Shown: positions 60,101 through 64,000 of the stretch, in pieces | Numbering within the stretch: position 1 is the stretch's first letter | How the letters are laid out: every line of letters begins with the position of its first letter | The notes under the pieces: model-generated | What the model saw: the letters and a program-made list of their open reading frames with translations, nothing else | What the model was told of the DNA's origin: nothing | Database searches by the model: none | Translations under genes and position numbers: made by a program | Source of the DNA: Ceriagrion tenellum | Taxonomy: Eukaryota; Arthropoda; Insecta; Odonata; Coenagrionidae | Assembly: GCA_963169105.1 (NCBI GenBank) | Contig: OY720635.1 | Location: forward strand, 133,257,872 to 133,321,871 | DNA: 64,000 bases | Reading direction: 5' to 3'

Positions 60101-61785
60101 CGTTAATTCTCAACGAAAGGGATAGAATTAAGAATTATTTTAGTAGTTCCATCAGTAAAAAAGAGAATCTAACTTCCCGTTTATAACCTTTCATATTTTT
60201 TCTAAGAGGAATTTGCCCGGTTAGGCGATTATGTTCTTTCACCGAGTTTTGCCTGTTTTAAAATAGTAGGTATTAATTAATAGCTTACTTCGTGTTCCAA
60301 TTAGATTTTGAAAAAGAAATTAAGCCTGCTAGCATGTAAAAAAGATTTTTAAGTCTGTTTTTTTATGGAATCACTTGAACACGTTTGGGGTCAAAGTGGG
60401 CAGATAGATGGACATCAATAAATTTCATGTATTGGTAGAGATAATTTTTATGTATGTACCTAAGTGCGAAAGTACATACTTCGAGTTACAAATCAATTTT
60501 GAAAAATAAATAAATTCTGCTAGCATGTAAAAAAGATTTTTAGGTGTGTTTTTCTATGGAATCACTTGAACACGTTTGGGGTCCAAGTGGGCAGATAGAT
60601 GGACACAATTACATTTTATGCATTGGTAGAGATAATTTTTATGTATGTACCTAAGTGGGAAACTTCAAGATATAGGTCTCATTGGTTCATTCACTCGATT
60701 TCTAAATAGGTCGCAATATTTAGGGAATAAGAGCCCATTAGAACCCCAGTCATCGTATTTGAACTTTAGGACTGAATTAGGGTTTATTAGGTGTAATATC
60801 CTGGAACTATCAGTATACAAAACTCTCCGCAGTAAGTGATATTTTACTCTTGCCTGTGCGCAAGTGATATGCTATGCGTTCGCAGCGGTCCGAGTAGTTA
60901 TGGCTCATAAATTCTTAACAAGTCATTATTTTGTACAACCACATGGGCAGTAAACACCGTAATGCATCACTAAATTAAAGGAAATTAACCGTGGAATATT
61001 ATTAATTTTCTGTAATAAAATGATCTTCCACCAGATCACATATGAAACGACTCTTTTTATTCTTAGTAAACACCGTAATGTATCACACAAGTTACAGAAA
61101 CTTAAATGTGGAAATTTGTCAATTATTTTTTATTATATGATATTCTACAAGATCACGTCTGAAACGACTATTTTTATTCGTGATGTATCACTTAAAGTAT
61201 TATCTTATGCATGACGTTACATACGCTGAGAGAAGTTATTAAATATTTAATACTTACAGATTCGTACTCACTCCTTTAATATCGGAAGCGGTAAATTTTT
61301 AGCGCAGTCAGGAACCCCGAGACCATGTAACTTATAATTAAATTTTTATAGAAGATGCTTTTTTCTCAACCACATATCACTTTTATTGATGTCATTACTT
61401 CATTTTCTTCGAAATAATTAATTATTTTATAGGATTGCTTTTAATGTTGTATCTTGGTTCATTTAAGACTGGGATACATATTCTCATTTTCCCTTCTGCT
61501 GATTTTTGACTTCGCTTTGTACTCCAATCCTCCGGCCTCCAGTTGTGGAGAAAATAATTAGTCTTTTTATCAAACGGAGAGTGACTTGATTATTCTAAAA
61601 ATAACACATTTGACTGCTTTTCTAGGGTATACTGCACTGTTACCTTCTGTACAGGAAGAAGTTCACGGGCATGTTCATTGCATCGTTTAATTCCATGATA
61701 TCTGGGTCTTTTTCTTGCGGGAACAGAGTGAAGAAGTAGTCTCCGAATTCAAATCCCAGAGCCGTCATCAGTGTTTGGCTCCATG
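36039..61785 (-). CDS. Pancreatic-lipase-family lipase gene, six exons, 5' end missing
   Basis: Whole-gene entry; the exons follow separately. The joined exons give 1115 coding bases, 370 full residues and a TAA stop. The product should be a secreted alpha/beta-hydrolase acting on triglyceride, galactolipid or phospholipid. Visible landmarks are the strand before the oxyanion region (residues about 85-95), VDW after it, GFSLGSH with nucleophile Ser190, ALDPA with Asp215, GHVDFYPNGG, GCSH with His281, and a C-terminal MG...ARGKFFL block. All five splice joins keep phase (2,1,1,1,2), which is strong evidence that the model is right. Only 8 residues separate Cys270 and Cys279, so the lid is very short, as in phospholipase-A1-like members; substrate choice is inference. 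There is no PLAT domain, as is usual for insect members. The signal-peptide exon was not found. Introns run from 1964 to 6889 bp and are full of transposon debris. Confidence 0.9.
36145..40280. other. Lipase intron E-F, no recognisable gene
   Basis: Part of the 6715-bp last intron. Frames such as 37405-37728 show no known domain. Confidence 0.5.
40282..40314. repeat. Perfect 15-bp hairpin
   Basis: AATGAAAACCTTAAA, loop TGT, then the exact complement; a diverged third copy (ACCTTAAATACTTAAAGG) follows directly. Confidence 0.7.
40440..40860 (-). mobile_element. CR1/jockey-type LINE, decayed 3' end
   Basis: On minus, GGGCACACGCCCCTGTGGTG and the RT C-terminal remains around 40620-40780 match the shared family 3' end, with many gaps. 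Same orientation as the lipase gene, in its last intron. Confidence 0.6.
42015..42540. repeat. Two diverged direct repeats
   Basis: A block with CTAATTTTCATT...GTAAGGTGCTCAGCCATAGT (about 42025-42100) recurs as GCTGATTTTCGTT...GTAAGGTGCTCAACTATAGT (about 42467-42530). Intronic, otherwise nothing seen from 40.87 to 42.86 kb. Confidence 0.55.
42860..43037 (-). CDS. Lipase exon E (catalytic His exon)
   Basis: 178 bases, acceptor TTTACAG before 43037, donor AAAAG|GTGAAG after 42860. It encodes GCSHWQAWRYFAASV, with His281 as the third triad member, then CGNWARFQKGYCNKF with the two cysteines usual here, and KGEVHMGCDV, matching the family's MG motif. Nearby alternative donors exist (for example GTGAGG just upstream), but only AAAAG|GTGAAG gives the phase needed to join exon F. 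Confidence 0.87.
44037..44517 (+). pseudogene. Young CR1/jockey-type LINE copy, severely 5'-truncated
   Basis: Encodes the last 105 or so residues of ORF2 without a break: YLVHELNKIQRKAARFVKNC, DLGWEPLETRRLRARLRLLE and RTDRYGNSFFPRTIKDFNN. Near-identical to the end of the 58.3-kb copy, including LNKI and RILND. The 3' UTR carries a 28-bp tandem duplication (44440-44495) and ends TGTAGATGTAGATGTAG. Antisense in a lipase intron. Confidence 0.88.
45127..45678. mobile_element. Long foldback element with hammerhead-like motif
   Basis: Imperfect inverted repeat: CCATTTCTTCTTC at 45127 pairs with GAAGAAGAAATGG ending at 45678, GGGCCGGGTTT with AAACCCGGCC, and CAATTTTTAATTTTGCTCC with GGAGCAAAATGATAAA. 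The right arm carries CTGAAGA (45601-45607), a CCTCT/AGAGG stem, then GAAA and CGTT. The left-arm equivalent is decayed (CTTAAGA). The open frame that starts in it (45502-46290) has no domain support. Confidence 0.6.
46202..46422 (+). mobile_element. Short TTAA-type MITE, copy 2
   Basis: TTAA at 46198-46201 and 46423-46426 flank a 221-bp element with imperfect TIRs CCTCCTCAGTCC and CCTCCTTGGTCC. It is the opposite-orientation relative of 15359-15590. Non-coding, in lipase intron D-E. Confidence 0.75.
46591..46767. mobile_element. Compact foldback with two hammerhead-like arms
   Basis: 177-bp inverted repeat running from ATTTAATGAT to ATCATTAAAT, with arms over 70 bp each and a central spacer of about 20 bp. 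Right arm motif 46690-46724 has an intact core; left arm motif 46636-46669 has GATA instead of GAAA. Confidence 0.75.
46690..46724 (+). ncRNA. Hammerhead-ribozyme-like motif
   Basis: CTGAAGA at 46690-46696, one T, stem II GACGC/GCGTT with loop CCAA, GAAA at 46712-46715, CTCGGG, then TC. It fits CUGANGA...GAAA...UH with the same extra base before stem II as the 778-810 motif. Confidence 0.5.
47446..48290 (-). pseudogene. CR1/jockey-type LINE, decayed RT to 3' region
   Basis: On minus it runs from TCCGGTGTTCCTCAAGGAAG (SGVPQGSVI, RT block 4) at about 48280, through a decayed FADD region (about 48180), LKKLG, RCYFAL and the SDTEN region to the FFPHTI area at 47450. Many frameshifts; same strand as the lipase gene. 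Confidence 0.75.
48589..48780 (-). CDS. Lipase exon D (catalytic Asp exon)
   Basis: 192 bases, acceptor TTTTATTCCCAATCAG before 48780 and donor CCAG|GTATCG after 48589. About 63 residues: LDPALPMID with the catalytic Asp215, then ERIDKSDAEFLDVWHT and GHVDFYPNGGVIVQPGC, near-textbook blocks of the pancreatic lipase family. The usual Gly before LDPA is replaced by Ala, encoded across the splice junction. The open frame reads on past the donor, but those downstream residues no longer resemble a lipase, while the spliced join to exon E restores the GCSH block. A LINE 3' end lies about 55 bp upstream of the acceptor. Confidence 0.93.
48836..49085 (-). mobile_element. CR1/jockey-type LINE, 3' end next to lipase exon D
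   Basis: On minus: CACTACATCTCTAGGTCTGA to a terminus near 48836 through CACGCACATTCGGCGGCTCG. It ends about 55 bp before the exon D acceptor. Confidence 0.7.
49339..49894 (+). mobile_element. Complete TTAA-flanked MITE
   Basis: Perfect terminal inverted repeats CTTAAGGTAGTTTGAGCG and CGCTCAAACTACCTTAAG. Read as TTAA target copies (49340-49343 and 49890-49893), the body is 546 bp with GGTAGTTTGAGCG ends. No coding frame. Relatives at 276-435, 2453-2992 and 26385-26585. Confidence 0.82.
50355..50472 (-). repeat. Possible tRNA-derived SINE
   Basis: On minus: GCTGGGTAAAGTGGTGGTAG (A-box-like) and GGGCTCAAGTCC (weak B box) about 35 bp apart. No full cloverleaf. In lipase intron C-D. Confidence 0.35.
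50745..51068 (-). CDS. Lipase exon C (nucleophile exon)
   Basis: 324 bases, acceptor CTATCGCAG before 51068, donor ACAG|GTTGAA after 50745. About 107 residues. It opens with GRWNVLFVDWREL (the family's NVxxVDW block), then AAxPWYxxAxxNVxxxGxxVARFID, and closes with LHVIGFSLGSHVAGIAG, the GXSXG nucleophile elbow with Ser190. Between the ARFID helix and LHVIG lies an extended hydrophilic segment (about residues 151-182: ENFEESSNSITDE, then PPRKRPSQ) some 20 residues longer than usual for the family. The exon is locally GC-rich against an AT-rich background, as expected for coding sequence. Confidence 0.93.
51440..52782 (+). mobile_element. CR1/jockey-type LINE with long intact RT frame
   Basis: Open from about 51440 to the stop at 52694. 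In order: PGNYRPISLTSITGKILEHI, QHGFRKSRSCETQL, ALFLDFKKAFDTVPH, SGVPQGSVIGPLLFIIYIND, LFADDAVIY (catalytic FADD), ELNLSKC, VKYLGVTITSNLSWG, RPHLEYAASIWDP and the FFPRTVKDFNKC end. The endonuclease region is missing, so it is 5'-truncated and not autonomous. The first Met (51546) is internal. The 3' UTR contains a T-run and TTTTGAGGCGGCTTGCGGGG, ending TGTAGATGTAGATGTAG with no poly(A). It lies in lipase intron B-C, antisense to the gene. The unbroken frame suggests a recent insertion. Confidence 0.92.
53259..53420. mobile_element. Foldback with hammerhead-like right arm
   Basis: Arms ATAAAGGTTTCTCGGGTTTT and complement, sharing CCCAACGTTTCGG/CCGAAACGTTGGG, separated by a run of C. The right arm has TTGATGA (first C lost), a GGAG/CTCC stem, GAAA and CGTT (53338-53373). 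TCCTCCGCTTACT occurs at 53244-53256 and 53453-53465, a likely 13-bp target duplication. Confidence 0.65.
53486..56558. mobile_element. Possible decayed DNA transposon with CAGTGGCGTAGC ends
   Basis: Begins CAGTGGCGTAGCTAGG, a terminus seen in several animal DNA transposon families, followed by a GC-rich stretch. TTGGCTACGCCACGTG near 56545 could be the opposite terminus. No transposase blocks or target duplication seen, so the pairing is tentative. Confidence 0.3.
57285..57319 (-). ncRNA. Hammerhead-ribozyme-like motif, partner copy
   Basis: Minus-strand CTGAGGA (57313-57319), a weaker stem II (one mismatch and one wobble in seven), GAAA, CG, TC. Confidence 0.45.
57660..57695 (+). ncRNA. Hammerhead-ribozyme-like motif
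   Basis: CTGAGGA at 57660-57666, one C, stem II GATGCTC/GGGCATC (7 bp, one wobble) with loop GAGTC, GAAA at 57687-57690, CG, then TC. The best stem II in the window. Confidence 0.5.
57958..58130 (-). CDS. Lipase exon B (oxyanion-strand exon)
   Basis: 173 bases, acceptor TTTTTCTCCAG before 58130 and donor AAGG|GTAACT after 57958. The first T completes an AGT serine codon with exon A. About 57 residues, including an Arg-rich stretch (MDRRRRQG) and PTMIIIHGFMENI, which corresponds to the conserved strand-plus-HGF oxyanion motif of pancreatic-type lipases, followed by VIDDSLK. The 5' end of an antisense LINE copy lies only 136 bp upstream of the acceptor. A plus-strand open frame running through this exon into that LINE is not a gene. 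Confidence 0.9.
58266..59354 (+). pseudogene. CR1/jockey-type LINE, near-identical second copy
   Basis: Starts abruptly at CGGTACCTCACAG within the RT (VPHRKLLYKLQSCG) and continues closely similar to the 51.4-kb copy through VTSGVPQGSVIGP, VKYLGVTITSN and RPHLEYSASIWDP. It reads LFSDDA where the other has LFADDA, and a GAG codon is TAG at about 59033 (EPL|stop), cutting off the last 60 or so residues. The 3' UTR ends TGTAGATGTAGATGTAG. Antisense in lipase intron A-B, 136 bp from exon B. The open frame starting at 57929 runs from antisense exon B into this copy and is spurious upstream of 58266. Confidence 0.9.
59355..59590 (+). mobile_element. Older LINE 3' end directly behind the young copy
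   Basis: ATCTCTAGGTCTGATAAAAT...AGATAGGTACAAAAACTCG and CATGCCCATGCGGCGGCTCG are the RT C-terminus and 3' end of the older subfamily (as at 8180), ending in a TAGATTTAGATTT tail. The young copy's tail abuts it exactly. Confidence 0.75.
60058..60245 (+). repeat. Dispersed repeat shared with 57362-57560
   Basis: ATTCCCGTTAATTCTCAACG, GGGATAGAATTAA, AGTTCCATC and AACTTCCCGTTTATAA occur in the same order as in the interior of the 57-kb foldback. Confidence 0.6.
60309..60664. repeat. Two-copy tandem repeat, 191-bp period
   Basis: GCTAGCATGTAAAAAAGATT recurs at 60328 and 60519, GGAATCACTTGAACACGTTT and GGGCAGATAGATGGACA follow in both, and CCTAAGTG at 60459 and 60650 closes them. Confidence 0.88.
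60949..61175. repeat. Two-copy tandem repeat, 116-bp period
   Basis: AGTAAACACCGTAATG at 60949 and 61065; both copies continue ACAAGATCAC/CCAGATCACA and GAAACGACT...TTTTTATTC. Confidence 0.75.
61644..61785 (-). CDS. Lipase exon A (first exon found)
   Basis: 142 bases. The acceptor is a pyrimidine-rich tract ending TTTCAG before 61785; the donor is AAG|GTAACA after 61644. The exon starts with two bases of a split codon and ends with two bases of another. It encodes about 46 residues, including FFTLFPQEKDPD and MPVNFFLYR. The latter matches the family pattern of a short strand (FxLYTR) shortly after the mature N-terminus. A Met codon inside the exon could be a start, but no hydrophobic signal sequence follows it, so I take this as an internal exon whose upstream partner is not visible. 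Confidence 0.8.
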
Positions 61786-62186
61786 CTGAAAGATAACAGT
61801 GAAAAGGGACATGAGTACCGATGCAGATGAAATGTCTCATTATCCATCCCTTTCGTGTCAATTTTCTCGTTATATTACTGTCAGCACACATGTTTCCAAG
61901 GAAAAGTTTAAGCAGTCGAAAAACAGAGGACCAATAAACCTATGCCTTCATTTTTTTCTAGTTCCTCAGAATATTAATAAACAAGTTCGATTAACTTCAC
62001 CACTTTCATATGAAGTGGTAAGCTGCTTTGGCTTTGACTCTTTATAAAAATAATGTATTTGAATTCCGTAGGCGATTTGATTCACCACATAAGTACTGCA
62101 TCTTCTTAAGTGTTGGAATGTCCTTTCTTAATCAACGTGTATTGTGGATCCTATCTTTCATGGCTACAGAGGATATTTATTGTACT

Positions 62187-63405
62187 TTATTATTATTATT
62201 ATTAAGAATTTGCTACAAGTAGACCATATGGTCCGGTGGAAACACAGATACTGAGAAAATACCATTTAAAATACATGTAAAAATTAAAACAATGACATTA
62301 CCAAAAATACAAAAAAAGCAAAGTTATTACCTTAGAAAAATATGGGGGAAAAACCCTCACAGTACAACTCCCCTCAATCTCGTCATTAACGTCAGTGTCT
62401 TATTTGGGAAGGGCTCTAATACTTCTTTGGGTAACTCATTCCAATCCCTTATCCCCCGGTGCAGGAAGGAATATTTCAATGTGTTTGAGAGCTGCCTTGG
62501 AGGCTCTATCTTATATTTGTGATCTCTTCTCGCCAGATAACTAGGCTTTTTTAATCTTTCGGATATGTCCCTCCACGCAGGATCGCCAATGTATGCCTTA
62601 TGCATGCACTTGAGACGTGCTTTCCTCCTCCTCGATTCTAGTGATGTCCAGCCCAATACCCTCATCATCTCCGTTACACTAGCCTTCCTATTAAAATTTC
62701 GCATCACAAATCTTGCGGCTAGACGCTGAACTTTTTCTAATTGCTTTATCTCCCCTCCCAAATAAGGGTCCCAGACTGACGCCCCATACTCTAAAATGGG
62801 CCTAACAAATGTCTTATAGGCGAACTCCTTGGTTTTCTTACAACTTTTTCCAAGGGTCCTCATTACAAAGTATAACACTCTAAAAGCTTTTGTCGTAATT
62901 TTTTCAATATGTGGCCCCCATTGCAAATCCCTATTTAAAGTCACTCCAAGATAATTACAGACACTGGCTTTCATCAATAATTCGCCCATAATGAAATAAT
63001 TATTTGATATAGTTATTTTTCCTTTCCTGAATCTTATGAGTTTTGTTTTATTTGCATTTATGACCATGCCGTTTCCGCCCATTTCTCCAAATTATTTAGA
63101 TCCTTTTGTAATATATCGCCGTCATCGACTTTTTCCATTACTCTGTAAATAATGCAATCGTCTGCAAACATCCTAACAGAGCTCTTAATATTTCCACCAA
63201 TATCGTTCACATAGATTGTGAATAAAAAAGGTCCCAGTACACTTCCTTGCGGCACACCTGAATTGGCATCGAATTCCTCAGAGTAACAATCGCCGATCTT
63301 AACCCTTTGTGACCAGCCAGAGATAAAAGAATGTATCCATTTTATTGTTATTAAAGAATTTCTTGTAAGGAGTTTTGAATATTTTGTCAATTTTATCATT
63401 TAAAA
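62187..63405 (-). pseudogene. Distinct LINE with frameshifted RT and (TAA)n tail
   Basis: Minus strand: WIHSFISGWSQRVKIG, SGVPQGSVLGPFLFTIYVND, RMFADDCIIYR (catalytic FADD) and LNNLEKWAE, then a frameshift near 63065-63075 and VINANKTKLIRFRK, CNYLGVTLNRDLQWG, RPILEYGASVWDPY and NTLKYSFLHRGIRDWNELPK, ending at the stop at 62357. The 3' end is a TAA-type repeat at 62187-62204, unlike the GATGTA tails of the other family. 5'-truncated and broken. If upstream lipase exons exist in the window they should lie beyond or around it. Confidence 0.85.
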
Positions 63406-64000
63406 TTGAGCTCTAATTTGCATTGGTGGCTTAATGGATTCATTGATTTTTCTTTTTTGAGAGCCATTGAATTAGTACTTAACTCTTGTTTGCGTTTCCT
63501 AATAACCATATCTACCTGTTACTCTTTTCAACCATTACATTAATTGTTACCGGTTCTTAGGGATATAAATTATTTCAATAAGGCTCACAAGTGCTTGGAA
63601 ATAAAACGATATTTGTCCAATCTGAAACTGTTGGAATCACATAATTATTAATTTTAGTCGTAGAAAGTATTTTAGCCGGAATTACCTTTAAATTCTTTCC
63701 AAATGCATTGGAAAATGAATGCGTTCCATACCTTTTGAAGCTTAAGCAAGGGAAGTGATAAAAAAAGTTGTCCCCCAGGTCCCGACCACTAGCCTCTTAT
63801 CTCTACTCAAACGTAGCCGAGGTTTCTTGACACACTGTTAATTCATCAAGTTGCGTTGCACGTGGATAGAGGTGGTGAAGAAACTCGAAGCAGGTTTTTC
63901 AAGTGATAGGAACAGCGATGGGTATGCTTCGGAAAAGCTTAGGGCTTGTCAGGGAAAGTGAATAGGTTACTGAAATAAAAAAGGATGACATGAGCCTCGA
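63406..64000. other. No recognisable gene
   Basis: AT-rich; no lipase upstream exon with a signal peptide could be identified here. Confidence 0.4.

Overview
The window reads as nuclear DNA of an arthropod, most likely an insect. It is AT-rich and gene-poor, with GT-AG introns of 2-7 kb and a dense layer of non-LTR retrotransposon debris, Penelope-like fragments and small DNA transposons. I cannot name the species from sequence alone. I see no operons, rRNA, convincing tRNA gene or CRISPR array.

The one real host gene is on the minus strand, from about 61.8 kb down to 36.0 kb: a secreted-type lipase of the pancreatic lipase family. Six exons were joined by hand: 61644-61785, 57958-58130, 50745-51068, 48589-48780, 42860-43037 and 36039-36144. 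Every boundary has GT/AG signals and every join keeps phase. Together they encode 370 residues and a stop codon, with Ser, Asp and His of the catalytic triad present. The exon or exons for the N-terminus and signal peptide were not found; they lie upstream of 61786 or outside the window. The chain has a very short lid, no C-terminal PLAT domain, and an unusual insert before the nucleophile strand.

Layout. From 1 to 36 kb there is no host gene I can support, only repeats: an RTE-like LINE with an inverted 5' part (3.1-4.25 kb), several 3' ends of a CR1/jockey-type LINE family, a second inverted RTE-like copy (12.4-12.9 kb), a 909-bp hAT-like non-autonomous element (16.5-17.4 kb), an inverted Penelope-like pair (21.0-21.9 kb), a repeat cluster (22-23.6 kb), three-copy tandem repeats (26.6-27.25 kb) and a TTAA-flanked element full of TGACGT motifs (32.7 kb). 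From 36 to 62 kb the lipase introns hold two long, closely similar LINE copies (51.4-52.8 and 58.3-59.35 kb), more LINE ends, TTAA-flanked MITEs and foldback elements. A separate LINE in minus orientation lies at 62.2-63.4 kb.

The most interesting pattern is a set of seven foldback repeats plus two single copies, each carrying the same motif: CTGANGA, one base, a short stem-loop, GAAA, a short self-complementary block, then a UH dinucleotide. This is the layout of a hammerhead ribozyme core. Hammerheads are known from Penelope-like retroelements, and one foldback (21.0-21.9 kb) still encodes the C-terminal part of a Penelope-like GIY-YIG endonuclease in both arms. Three loci keep the full conserved core.
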